From Ciona savignyi (lineage: Eukaryota > Chordata > Ascidiacea > Phlebobranchia > Cionidae), in contig CH002995.1 in assembly GCA_000149265.1 (NCBI GenBank), forward strand, positions 1-64,000: a stretch of DNA of 64,000 nt. Direction: 5' to 3'. Position numbers and translations under genes: made by a program. The notes beneath the pieces are model-generated. The model had not been told where the DNA came from and ran no database searches. It saw only the letters and a program-made list of their open reading frames with translations. This document shows, one piece after another, positions 44,944 through 57,017 of the stretch (positions are counted from its first letter, which is position 1; each line of letters starts with the position of its first letter).

Positions 44944-47900
44944 GGAAAATGCAGAAAAACGTGCACAGAGTGGGGTGCCTTTTTAGCTATATATTCCCGG
45001 CGTCCATTGTGCAAACATTCATTCGTCATGGAAAAGCACTTTTCATGCATTATATAAAAGGTTGTTATTACAAATATACCGGTGGTGTTGTTAAAATCTC
45101 CGAGCGCGAATTTATTGCGTGGCGCGGCAAACATACAGAGAGAAAAACTTTAAAAAAGGTTTGGACGCTTTCGCACGATAGACGGGCGCTTTCGGTATGG
45201 AGAAACGCATCACGGGTATTAAATTCCCTGTTTTTTTATAGGTCTATATACAATATAAGAATATTAAAGTCACTAGTCAGTGTTGTACCCGTCTACAATA
45301 AGGTTGTGTTTATATAAGCCGACCCAATCCAAAAAATATTTTTTGTTCCGGTGGGTTCTAACCGTATGAATTGGCCAAAGGTTCGAGTTATACAAAAATT
45401 GGTCCCCTAGACGTAAAAGCATTCCGCTTTCATTACTAGCGTGGAATAATTGGTGAAACTAATGTTATCTTCCAACGGTTTTTGTTTAGGATATCTCATT
45501 GTGTAATTACGTAGTTGCTCCTTTGATCTCCGCAGTTATAAGCCGAACGGACAACACTTAAAGAAGGGAAAGTAGAAAGGCGGAAAAATGCTTACTAAAA
45601 CTATGGAAAATCATTCCAACCCTGCCCTAAACACTAATCTAAACCCTTGAACTAACACCAACTCCAATTTAAATAATAATTCGAATAGCCTAATCTTTGT
45701 TTAAAAGAGCAGACTTGTATCTTTTTGATGACACGTGGGAATGCGCTGAGCTCACGGTAATAATAAAAGAGAATAAACTATTATTTTCTCGCAAGGTCAG
45801 CTATTAGTTCAGAACAGAAAGTAATAATAAACTTCGTAGCTCACACCTGTTTGCCCGGCTTTCAAAACGGAAATGCATTATTATGCGATTTCAAATGCAT
45901 CCCTACCGCCCCCATTTTTTTATAACCATTATTTATTTCATGCGAGTAACAAAGGCCGAATTGCCTCAGAAGTATGCAAACCGAGCGCATAAATTTGCAC
46001 ACAGACGGTGTCTCTTCAGTTGTGTTGTAATAAACCGGACCTGTGGTTTTAATCCGGACGGGTAAGTCTTCCCGGTTAAGAGATTTTTACAGTTCTGACG
46101 CTTACTATAACAACTAGACTTAAAACTTTAATTCTATAAGTTTTACTTACTTTCTTTAACTAATAGCGGAACTTTACGATATATATTGAAAAAAAATGTT
46201 TTATCAGCGATTTCGCCGAGTCAGTAAAAAGATACACGCGTCCTACTATTTTCCACCAGGTGCAAGTTGGACCAGGACAAAACAATCCTTTTATGCTTTG
46301 CCAAATATTGTTTATTATAATTAAAACCGGTTAGCTTTTGCAACTCTCGCAGAACCACTACCAAATATTTTAATTCCGTGTTGTTTCGCCTGGTAGAATT
46401 TCGATATTTAGATGACTGCATATATTACACAAATAGTCCTATCTTACACCAGAAATCGCTTAACTCGATGTAAGAATAATAGCAAAACTACGAGCGGATG
46501 GGTATTACATTAAAAGCCCAGACCACCACAGCTGATCCGGGATTAATATATATATAAAAAAACAATTGTTTTATTTATTGCAAATAGGTTTTTTATATTT
46601 GTAAAGAGATAGAATTAAAGCGCATAAACCGTTTCTGTGAAAACGAGAGCTGCGTGTAATTGATCAAAGTTGCATTACGAAATTACGCCAGCTCAGTTAC
46701 GTAACTGCGTACTTTTTATAACGTCATCGTTATTTAAACAAAGAAACAAAAATTGTCTTGTTTTTGGGTGCATTTTGATGGTAGACAAAGAGAATTCAAG
46801 TAAACTTAACTACAAAGACTTAAAAGTCAAAACGAAACAAATACACGAGTAAACAATCCGCAGATCGTGCCTTTTATCTTGCCGCGCTAATTCCAGATAA
46901 ATAAATTGGCGCGAATCCAAGATCACGTGTATTTACCGCGATTTTGATTATTCCTCCGGTGCTTCGAACTATTTTACTCGAACGAAAATGAAGAAATAAA
47001 CTTGATTTGATAAGAACAAAACAAGAAATTGTTTATAAAGTGTATTTACAGCGACGTGCAATTCCCGTTTGAATAATTACGGACAGATGCGTAATTACTT
47101 AATTTTCGTAATTACGCCCAGCTCTAGTGAAAACTTCTGCTAAATAGCATTATTAAAAAAAACAATTCCGTCAAAATAAGCATGGATTTAACAAGACGAA
47201 ATCTTATAAACAACAATAAATCATCGAAATTTTTAACCTGGATATTTTAATTATGCAAAATGCGTGAACTATGGAGTTTAGAAACAATTTTCACTTTAAG
47301 TTTTTAATTGATAGCATACTTTAATATATTCAAGAAATATTAATTATTCTCTCGTATTATTATCGTGGGCTGAGCGCGTTCGCACGAGTCATCAAAAAGA
47401 TACACGCATCGCTCTTTACGAGCGGGTACAGGTGCAAGTTGGACCAGGGCCAAACAATCCTTACATACAGCCTTTGGCGAAGTTTGCTTAATAAATTAAG
47501 TTAAGGAAACGAATAAGATTTTCTAACTGTCATAAATACCCTTGCTTCCGCATATATAACTTTCGCTTCGAATATATCTCTTCAACTAATCGATAAAAAC
47601 AGGGGTGCTTTTTGATATCAAAAGCACCCCGTTTTGTTTGAGATGGGGTGCCTGATGCACCCCTATTCCGACGCCCATGGCTGCTGTCACACGGTTTTTA
47701 TCTTTTCCTAAAGTACCGACGTGCAATTGCTTGCATCTAGTTCACTAATTCTTCCAGCATAATCTTCTGCGGGTTGAATGAAAGCTACAAGTAAATTAAA
47801 TTTTGGTCTGTAGATAATAAACTGACAAAAAATATGTTGAAGTTGTTTATACATTATTAAAGAAAGAAAACCAAAGCAAGTGCCTTTTGACCTGGGCTGC

Positions 47901-48129
47901 TTGAGGTACCCTCCAGTCCAGCCTGCTCCAGGGGTTTATTTGATAAAGCAGGCCAGAGGCTTCTTCCCCCAGAATCAGAATATTGGGTCAAAAAAACAAT
48001 CAAATAAAAAAATAATAACAAAGAGCCAATATTATTAAAAAATATGCAAAAATATTTTTTTTTTAAATAAAACCAACCCCCTTTTTTTTAATATAATATT
48101 TATATTTAGTTTTATTTTTTTAAGTTTTT
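44944..48129. other. no gene; dispersed repeats
   Basis: Contains foldback MITE copy 3 in inverse orientation (about 45550-45680, CCTAAACACTAATCTAAACC). A ~75-bp dispersed repeat occurs at 46226-46295 and 47393-47462 (AAAAAGATACACGC and GGTGCAAGTTGGACCAGG then ACAATCCTT). 46903-46945 recurs at 41168-41205. A small inverted repeat GGGTGCTTTTTGATATCAAA then AGCACCCC sits at 47602-47630. The 47880-48120 stretch is the 3' flank shared with the second Myb locus. No coding frame is supported. Confidence 0.55.
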
Positions 48130-48136
48130 TTTTTTG

Positions 48137-49092
48137 AAGAACTCACGAGCTCCCTCCTCTGGGCCCTTTCACTCTGCTCTGTACTCCTCTTCTTGGCCAA
48201 CTCAAAGAGTTCCGCCTCCCTGCAAATTTGAGCATCTAAAAGTTTTAACAGTTTTAATTGGCTTGTATCACAACAATAAAACCACACTCTTCATACCTAA
48301 TTGGTGTACTCAAACTCCTTGTGCAAGACCTGCTGTCTGATGTCCTCCTGATCTTGGTTCGGAGTCAGCTGTTGGCGCTTGTTCTTAAGCGCAGCAGGCT
48401 GAGGTGTCATGATAGACGTACTGCCAGTGCCAGTCGAAACCGGCACTGGAGTCGAACATCGCGGATTAGAAGGTGGTGGTGAGGGAGAGTGAGCATCCCG
48501 AGGAAGCTCGCATTATTTGCAGATTGCAGCTCTGAAATATATTTATACATATTAACGGCTGAGATATCAAATCAATTTAATGAAATAGTTATTCTGTTTA
48601 ATTCCTGACATTAATATTTCCTGAATTTTAGGGTTTTTATTTCTATGACTTACTTACATACCAACAACAAACTGGTTAGAGAGTTCACTGCTGTAACATC
48701 GCAGTCAAAATAATTCCGCAGCGGATGGATTTGCTGCGGAAGTATTGCTGAAAATGTAGAAACTGATTTTACAACAAATATTAAAGCTTGGCATAGGTAT
48801 TTTAGACACACACTTACCCGACACGTGCGCTGCGGTGGACCTCCCCCGGTTCGGAATGTTTCCCGTCGCAGATCAGCGGAATGCAATTCGGCAGACCGCT
48901 TGATGTTCTTCCAAGCTGTCTGCAGCTGAGTTGCATTCCGAGGAACACCGGGGGTGCACACATTGAACTCCACTGCCAAATGTCGCCTTTCTTTTTGCAA
49001 GAGAGAGAAGATCGCTCAACACTCGGCATCGGTGAAGTTGGGCAACGTTTTCCCATCTGGTGCTTTTGGCTGCAAAACTCAGCAGTGGTCAT
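48137..49092 (-). CDS. NAIF1-like Myb/SANT protein of a PIF/Harbinger element, copy A (four exons)
   Basis: Proposed exons on the minus strand are 49092-48818, 48747-48662, 48531-48297 and 48235-48137, all with GT…AG borders (for example GG|GTAAGTGT, TTTCAG|CAATAC, GTTG|GTATGTAAG, TTTCAG|AGCTGC). Exon 1 starts MTTAEFCSQK and, allowing frame slips, contains a Myb_DNA-bind_5 pattern: KKKGDIWQ…VAVEFNVCTPGV, LQTAWKNIKRSAELHSADLR, TGGGPP. The last exon gives RLQICREAELFELAKKRS, an alpha-helical tail. Such Myb proteins accompany Harbinger transposases, binding the ends and bringing the transposase into the nucleus. Several frame slips (near 49000 and in exon 3) make it probably inactive. No DDE gene adjoins this copy. 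Confidence 0.6.
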
Positions 49093-49502
49093 TTTTTAAA
49101 AAATATAAATTAAATTTATACTTACCTTCAAGTTCTTATACTTACCTTTATTCTTTGCTAAATAGAACCTATTAACTTTATTCCTAAATAGAACCTATAA
49201 ACCTTTTTCCTAAAACCTATTAAAAGGTTTAAATTTAGAAAATAATTTTTAATACTATCAGCCTTGTTACACCTGGGCTGTCGATAATAATATATATTAA
49301 AGGAAATACCTTAACAAATGTTTGCTTTTCAACCTTAAAAAATACCTACGTTTCGTTTTAAAATCATGGAACGAAAGAAATGTTGTCTGCCAATTAAAAA
49401 AATCCCCGCCATTCCAGGAAATCATGACACCGGAACATTTTTTCTACGCAATCGCCGACAATGCGACAGAATTACTTATTTATTCGCCTTTTTCCTTCGG
49501 TG

Positions 49503-49876
49503 CAGGGTTGCCATTTGGCCTTACCAAAATCGTCCCGGACGCAAAAAAATAGTTTGGCCGTGCGGAAAAATCTGGCCGAATTTGGCCGTTTAAGCATATT
49601 GTGGGTTTTTAGCCGAAGCGTCATATTTTTTTACGCTACAGTAGAAATAAAGGAAACTGTCTCATTCCCAATTCACAAAGCAAAATAATAACTGTAGGCA
49701 TTCCTATATAGTATTTGAATGGGTTCGCCAAATCTGGAGGGAATAAAAATTATACAATTTTTGAACAAATAAAGAGATAAATAGCCCAATTGGCTAAAAT
49801 TAAATAGTTTATTTTGCACTTGATACAAATTGGCCGAATTTTGGCCGTAATGCGTACTTTCCGTCTGGCAACCCTG
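49503..49876. mobile_element. hAT MITE, 374 bp
   Basis: Inverted ends CAGGGTTGCCA(T/G) and an exact 8-bp duplication CTTCGGTG (49495-49502, 49877-49884). TTGGCCG is repeated several times internally in both halves. The open frames that cross it are chance frames. A related terminus, CAGGGTCGCCAGATTTTCC, stands alone at about 60433. Confidence 0.94.
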
Positions 49877-49899
49877 CTTCGGTGGTCTTTCTCAAGCTC

Positions 49900-50110
49900 G
49901 GGTTAGCTGAGCGAACGTTAAAGCGAGGTTTCTGCATACCGATTAAGATTTTTCCTTAATCCATGGTTGTGTCCTTGGGCAAGGCACTTTACGGACATTG
50001 CCTCCTGAACCTAGCGGATTAATGGGTTCTACCAAATTGAAGGAATGTGTGTATCATATACAACACACTGCAATAGCTCCGGTAACCCGACGATGGGCGC
50101 GAGGTGATCT
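49900..50110 (+). repeat. SINE/LINE-tail-like sequence
   Basis: Contains GTGTCCTTGGGCAAGGCACT then TTAC, ACATTGCCTCC and GGCGCGAGGTGATC-like text. This is a motif set found in the tails of many animal SINEs and their partner LINEs. No A/B boxes or poly-A tail could be fixed, so its class is uncertain. Confidence 0.4.
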
Positions 50111-52113
50111 GACGTTTGCCCGTGTGTTAATAACCCCCTTGGTTTTCCCATTCACGGGGATAAATATGAATGAATATCCTATCCTAAGCAAACCTGGATT
50201 TGTTTTAACACATGTATTTTGTAAAAAATCCATAACTGGATTCAGACAGTTTAATAAAAAAAAATTATGGGAAGAAGAAGAAACTACCAACGGCAGTGGA
50301 GGACATTTCTGGCAAGTGGGCAAAAAAAGAGAGTTTGATTGATTTAAGAGCCTACAGCTATTCGTAAACACATCCACGAGCTGACATGATCCATCATGCT
50401 AGACACCGGCATGGCCATTATATACTGGTCTCGTGATGCGATGATTGACGCCAGGATGTTTTTGCTCACCGGAGCAAATAATTCGCTGCGAGTTTTAAAC
50501 ATTGGAAAACTACTTACACCTTGGCTTTATTATCTCCCGTGTCCCAGGCATGTATTGGCCTCCACGCATTTGCGGGATGGGGGACTCTCCTCCACCCTAG
50601 CGCTATGGAAAGGGCAAGAAGGAATGCCACCAACCAGTAACGCGTTGGATCTACTACACAAAGCAGGCAAATTATCAGACTGCTATTACAAGAGCTCTGG
50701 AACGAACCATTTATCAATGCACTTTTTTCATCCATGGTGTGCAAAATGGAAAGCTTGGTATTCTTTGGATGACTCAACATCCTCCTGCCCCATCCGACAT
50801 ATTACTTACCGTGAAATGTAAGAGTAAGAGGTAGGTGTATGCTCGACGCAGAGATACTCTTTTGTGTATGCTTAAACTGCGCAAAAATACCAGCAAGCCA
50901 AACTTCGATTCCGAGTAGCCAAAACTGTATTTTTATGTTACATTCGTTTAAAAAAAACAACTATATAAATACAAAGCGTTTGGGTATTTTACGTGTGATT
51001 TTATTGTCATAAACACTATATTCGAGGCATATGTAAGGCAAGTAAAGGTAGGTACATTGGTACGAAAACTGCAGAAATCATCAAAAACATGCTGCTATGT
51101 TTACGTATGTATACAACGTCACCTAGCGGACAATATCGCCTTCTGCAAATTATACTGGTATTTTTGTCATTTGTCTAACATATGCAAATGGTAATGAATG
51201 AATATTATGATAGCCAGTTTTAAGGCATTTCGTTCTAGTAGCCAGCCTAATTAATAAATGATAAGCTAACAGGAATGGGATCCAATGATTTATTAAATAA
51301 AGAAACCAATCAATAGCATCTTAGTAAATTATGAGAAAATTACCTTTCGCAGTGCATCTTTTTGTACTGTGAGTAACTGGAAAGTCGCAAAAATATGCAC
51401 AAGTAGGATCTGGAGTATTTGTTTCATATAATTACAAAGATTTTACAGTTTAGAGTATCAATGTAATATTTATGTCCCAAATTTTAAGATTAAAAGTGAT
51501 TCATATGCGCTCGCTTTATTACAAATAAATGAAGTAAAAACACAATAAATGTATATCTTCAGGTTCATTTGAGTTGCGAGATTTGTAAAGGCGATAGAGA
51601 ATTAATTTTTTTTGTGGACCAGATGTTGATTGTACCGACTGTTTTAGACGTCTACATCACATACATTCGCTTTCAAAAGTGGCTTGGAGTAGTAGCACTT
51701 CTGGGTGGATTTAGAAAAGCTTACTTTTAAAACGATATTTGTCTACTACAACTTATGATAACACACTAGCCAAAACAAATCAAACTTGTGAAGAGAGCAC
51801 AAAAACAAAACAAAGCTTCAAGCACAATCTCTGGCACGTCATTTTACAAACCTGTTGTTGTTCAAGGAGGTTAAAAGAACTAGGCAAAATTCAAGAATTT
51901 AAAAAGTTCCACAATACAATAAATCACTTTGGAATTTATTCTACAGTCGCAAGGACCTTTAACAAATATATTGGTAATAATGGATTAGCCACAAAGAACG
52001 ATGTTGAACAAAACAAACACATTGTCCATTAAAAAAGCTGTGTCTTTCTTGAAAACATACAAGGGAGTAAGTAGCTCACCACTAACAGATCCAGAGGTAG
52101 CACCAAATAAACT
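50111..52113. other. no recognised gene; two unidentified open frames
   Basis: 50396-50821 (+) is a 141-codon frame without a motif. 51739-52032 (+) gives 97 codons (Lys/Asn-rich, …GKIQEFKKFHNTINHFG). After a frame slip it continues KKAVSFLKTYKGVSSSPL to …LNSSGDF and a stop at 52138. That same LNSSGDF end reappears right after the assembly gap at 55541, downstream of the P-like transposase. So 51.7-52.1 kb may represent the end of another copy of that gene. I cannot match it to a known domain. Confidence 0.4.
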
Positions 52114-53482
52114 TTTAAATTCAAGTGGAGACTTTTGAAAAATAGTTTTAATCCACAAATGGGGCGGATAGACACACATTATATATAGCTCAAGCCGTAA
52201 GTAGACAGGACCATTAGGGGGGGATTGTAATTAGGTTTTAAATCTGAACCATTTTGATTCAAGAAGTCATGCACAACAAAATTATTATGCGTTTCCTCTG
52301 TTTGCCATTTTAGATAAGAGTAGTAAGACAGTGATGGCGAACCTATGGCACGCGAGATCATAAATACTGGCACGCGACGCATTCCGAAAAAACGGCGCAA
52401 AATGTTTTTTTTATTACAAATTTACGCCCAACTTTTAACGTATCTTTATTCAAAACCAGCTTCGTTTACAGCCCTTGTGGAAATGTATGATATACAGTTA
52501 TTATCTCACTCGTTTTATTAAATATTTCCACGGATCAGTTGTTCTTGAAAAGATGCCAAGTGAAATGAAGTTACAATCACATAATGAATCCATTATTACG
52601 TATGTACCTGCCAATGACGACACAGTGCCATTTTACCAAGACAATTATAGTTTTTACAGTAGTGCTCAGGTCGTGTACCACTGTAGCAGTCCTCTCTAGC
52701 CAAGCGGTTTTTAACTTGAAGCAGAGTCGTATTTAATTATCTGTTAGTTAGCCTAACATATTTTAGCTTAACTTAACTTATTTAACATTTAAACAGCTTG
52801 AATGTATACTAAAGGCAATACAATTGAGGAGACGGCGTTTATTCAATGGGTGTGTAAAACAAGTGAGTGGCACACGAAGGTAAAAATCGTAAGGTGTGAT
52901 GATATGAATCAGTGGCTGGCTTTGGAAAAGGTAAAAAAAAAAACACAAGACGGGGAGAAATCTTTGATCGTCAAGTCGGGTTGGATCCACCTTAAATAAT
53001 GCCGCATATTTTCTACAAAAAGTGCAACCGCGATATCGTATACATCGATGCAACAGGAAGTTTGATGATCGGAAAATAAAAAGTTTTACATTATTTAATT
53101 GGTGGTGCGCAACATAGTCGGAAAAACACCATCGTTGCATCTTCAATTACCACGATTTTTTTAGGAGTTTGCAAGCGTAAAAGATTCCAAAATTAGGTAT
53201 GTGTGACGGAAGCGTAGCCTTAATGAAATCTATTTGTCTGGTGGGTTTGTTGAATGCTCCCTATGACCCCAAATGCTTAACTTACACCAACAAGTTTTTA
53301 AATATTGCGCATCATTAATAGAGATGTTCGTTCTCCACCAAAACAGTTTTCTGCATTGCTGCCCAAGTTAACACATGTCTAATATTGTCGGCGATTGCAA
53401 AGAAAAAAATGTCTTTCATTTGTTTGTTGACGGTTCCGCTGTCATGATTTCATGGAATGGCGGAATTTTTTTTAATTGGCAT
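52114..53482. repeat. 1.37-kb duplicated segment, copy 1
   Basis: Matches 55541-56907 at more than 99 percent by eye. Visible differences are GCTCAAG(C/T)CG, one G in a G run, ACGTATG(T/G)ACC, CAA(T/C)TGAGG and poly-A/T length changes. It contains the lone hAT-like terminus CAGTGATGGCGAACCTATGG (52331) with GGCACGCG, whose partner end is not in the window. It also has two unidentified open frames (52475-52699 and 52802-52999) that are the same in both copies. Confidence 0.93.
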
Positions 53483-54256
53483 TAGTGTTCCTTAATAGAG
53501 AGAGTTGCGTCATTGAAAATTAGAAGAACTGTTTGTGTCCAATTTGTCTACAAGCCCAGTGCGCAGTTTCAGACAAATGTGTATAAAATTAATGCGTACG
53601 GGAGTTTGTGAGGTTATTTACTAATATTTGGACTGTTGTACTTTGCTTATTTAATTGGAAATTGTTCTGTTGCAAATATATATTACTTAGACTGTGATTT
53701 TATTAGCACTAGGCTATTAGGCCTACAGTTGCAGGACTTGAACCAAAGAGTTTTCTCAGCAACTGTGGTGAACTCATAAGATTATTTGAGCTTTGCAAGT
53801 CTGTCAGATGGTGGGGCGATAAGCCTATAACATATTTATCTTGGACCTAATTGTTTTTGTTACTTGCTTTGCTGCTGCTACAGGATTTAGGGTTGTGTAA
53901 TATGGCCTAGAGAAGTCGCATTTTCTTGCTGGCTATATGGAATATCTTACAGAACTTGCAAGAAAACTTCAAAAATCAAGACAAGCATATGCTTTTAACT
54001 TTTTAGATAATTCCTCCAAAAGGGATGAAATTATGCAGTTCAAACCCCTTGAGATGATAAAGTCGACAAACAATAATGAAATTCCAACAGAATTTCAGTA
54101 GTAGACAATGAAAAGTGGTGTCTCGAACATATTATGCAACTGATTTTACCTACCAGTTATTAAATAAAAAACTGCATCATGTTTGTTTATTCTTATATAC
54201 AAGTCTGACAAAGGTAAAACGGTTAAATTGAATACAGATTTTACATCATAGCAATA
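53483..54256. other. no gene recognised
   Basis: AT-rich sequence downstream of duplicate copy 1 and upstream of the THAP exon. No motif. Confidence 0.5.
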
Positions 54257-55440
54257 AAATGACAGGGTGTAGTGCTTGGGGCTGCACAAACCACACTGAA
54301 AATAAGAAAAAAAAATGTTTAGATTCCCAAAAGAAAAAGGAAAGCGAGTTTTGTGGAAAGCAAAATTAAACAAAAAAAATTGGGAAGTTAAGTATTCAAA
54401 CTGTAAGCATTTTGAATCATAGGAGAGAAATTGTACTCCGAATACCATGCTAAGAATTCACTAGGTTGTTGGTAAAACAGGACAGGACACAACAGAACAG
54501 GACAATGGGATATTACAGGACAGGACATTACAAAACAGGACATATCAATGACATTTAGACTTTTTAGTGTAGGCCTAAACATTGCTAAAAAATTAAAATG
54601 AAACAAAGTACATACACATTTTCTTACAGGGCCATTTTCACTGCAGTCAGTTCGTTATGGGGGAAAAAAATAAAGAAGATAGCAGTTCCAACGCTGTTAC
54701 AGAGTCCTCGGAAATCACCTAAAAAAAGAATAAATTTACTTGCTGCACAGCAGAAAAGAGAACAACTGCTTGTTCAAGAGCATTCTTACTGCCAACTTTC
54801 ATCATCTGCAGTTATAGAGACGAGTGAAGCCGAAGAAGAAACTATTGAAAGTTGGGATCCCATTTGTTACAGTTATTTATTCCAATAAAACTTTTAATAA
54901 GTTACTTTTAAAGTTAATTTTGATTCAGTATTCTAGATACAATGGCATCTTTACCTACTCACCTCTAGGCTCACACAGGATTGCCTTGAAAATCTATTCA
55001 GTTCTGTTCGGTTGAAAAATCCCACCCCATCTCCTCTTGAATTTAAATGTGCATTGAAAATGATAAGCGTTGCCCAATTTCTGCATACTTCTTCCGGGGG
55101 AAACCATCAAAAAGATGACGCTCAATACTTGGCAGAATTTTTACAACAGCCAGCACAACTTGCAGCAGCATCTGATGATATACCGTTAACTGAAGCTATC
55201 TTTGGAACCATGCAACTTTGACAAGAGTGATCTCAATAGTTTGTACTATTTGGCTGGGTAGTGTTTCTAGAGTAAAAAAACATCAAATAACATGCGACAA
55301 ATGTATGGAGGAAGTTCTTACCTCTCAACTATTGAGTGTGCAACTGTTGCATGATGATTCTATACAGCTCACAAAATTAAAAGATGACAATGGAAACTCT
55401 CTCGTTAAAGTCTCGGACAAAGTTTTCAGCATGATTAAAA
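54257..55440 (+). pseudogene. P-element/THAP9-like transposase, partial, running into assembly gap
   Basis: 54257 starts MTGCSAWGCTNHTENKKKK and, after a one-base slip, MFRFPKEKGKRVLWKAKLNK. This is the first half of a THAP domain (C-x4-C, FRFP, W). The C-x2-H part is not seen. At about 54690 comes KKIAVPTLLQSPRKSPKKR, the closing AVPT box, then a coiled, acidic region. From about 54985 comes ENLFSSVRLKNPTPSPLEFK, then ALKMISVAQFLHTS, and at 55218-55440 a Cys-containing segment WLGSVSRVKKHQITCDKCME, typical of the C-terminal part of P-like transposases. The catalytic middle is absent (only ~100 bp separate the blocks). N residues follow at 55441. A fragment of the same exon lies inverted at about 61082-61145. 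Confidence 0.66.
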
Positions 55441-55540
55441 NNNNNNNNNNNNNNNNNNNNNNNNNNNNNNNNNNNNNNNNNNNNNNNNNNNNNNNNNNNN
55501 NNNNNNNNNNNNNNNNNNNNNNNNNNNNNNNNNNNNNNNN
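55441..55540. other. assembly gap (100 N)
   Basis: Exactly 100 unknown bases, a conventional gap size, so the real distance is unknown. The gap falls in the P-like reading frame and directly before duplicate copy 2. Confidence 0.99.
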
Positions 55541-56907
55541 TTTAAATTCAAGTGGAGACTTTTGAAAAATAGTTTTAATCCACAAATGGGGCGGATAGAC
55601 ACACATTATATATAGCTCAAGTCGTAAGTAGACAGGACCATTAGGGGGGATTGTAATTAGGTTTTAAATCTGAACCATTTTGATTCAAGAAGTCATGCAC
55701 AACAAAATTATTATGCGTTTCCTCTGTTTGCCATTTTAGATAAGAGTAGTAAGACAGTGATGGCGAACCTATGGCACGCGAGATCATAAATACTGGCACG
55801 CGACGCATTCCGAAAAAACGGCGCAAAATGTTTTTTTTTATTACAAATTTACGCCCAACTTTTAACGTATCTTTATTCAAAACCAGCTTCGTTTACAGCC
55901 CTTGTGGAAATGTATGATATACAGTTATTATCTCACTCGTTTTATTAAATATTTCCACGGATCAGTTGTTCTTGAAAAGATGCCAAGTGAAATGAAGTTA
56001 CAATCACATAATGAATCCATTATTACGTATGGACCTGCCAATGACGACACAGTGCCATTTTACCAAGACAATTATAGTTTTTACAGTAGTGCTCAGGTCG
56101 TGTACCACTGTAGCAGTCCTCTCTAGCCAAGCGGTTTTTAACTTGAAGCAGAGTCGTATTTAATTATCTGTTAGTTAGCCTAACATATTTTAGCTTAACT
56201 TAACTTATTTAACATTTAAACAGCTTGAATGTATACTAAAGGCAATACAACTGAGGAGACGGCGTTTATTCAATGGGTGTGTAAAACAAGTGAGTGGCAC
56301 ACGAAGGTAAAAATCGTAAGGTGTGATGATATGAATCAGTGGCTGGCTTTGGAAAAGGTAAAAAAAAAACACAAGACGGGGAGAAATCTTTGATCGTCAA
56401 GTCGGGTTGGATCCACCTTAAATAATGCCGCATATTTTCTACAAAAAGTGCAACCGCGATATCGTATACATCGATGCAACAGGAAGTTTGATGATCGGAA
56501 AATAAAAAGTTTTACATTATTTAATTGGTGGTGCGCAACATAGTCGGAAAAACACCATCGTTGCATCTTCAATTACCACGATTTTTTTAGGAGTTTGCAA
56601 GCGTAAAAGATTCCAAAATTAGGTATGTGTGACGGAAGCGTAGCCTTAATGAAATCTATTTGTCTGGTGGGTTTGTTGAATGCTCCCTATGACCCCAAAT
56701 GCTTAACTTACACCAACAAGTTTTTAAATATTGCGCATCATTAATAGAGATGTTCGTTCTCCACCAAAACAGTTTTCTGCATTGCTGCCCAAGTTAACAC
56801 ATGTCTAATATTGTCGGCGATTGCAAAGAAAAAAATGTCTTTCATTTGTTTGTTGACGGTTCCGCTGTCATGATTTCATGGAATGGCGGAATTTTTTTAA
56901 TTGGCAT
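55541..56907. repeat. 1.37-kb duplicated segment, copy 2
   Basis: Near-identical to 52114-53482. It begins at the edge of the gap and ends at TTGGCAT, after which the two copies diverge completely. Here it leads within 110 bp into Myb copy B. See copy 1 for the shared content. Confidence 0.93.
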
Positions 56908-57017
56908 CTTTCATTCCATCATTTTAAAACGAAACGTTATTGAAATGGCGGTAGGTGTTTTAATTAGTATGAATTTAATTATATTTTTAATAACATTTCT
57001 AAAAGTAAAATTTAAAA

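Noticed and set aside
51739..52138. Separate host gene ending LNSSGDF
   Set aside because: The same ending occurs after the gap in the P-like locus, so it is more likely part of that repeat; identity remains open.
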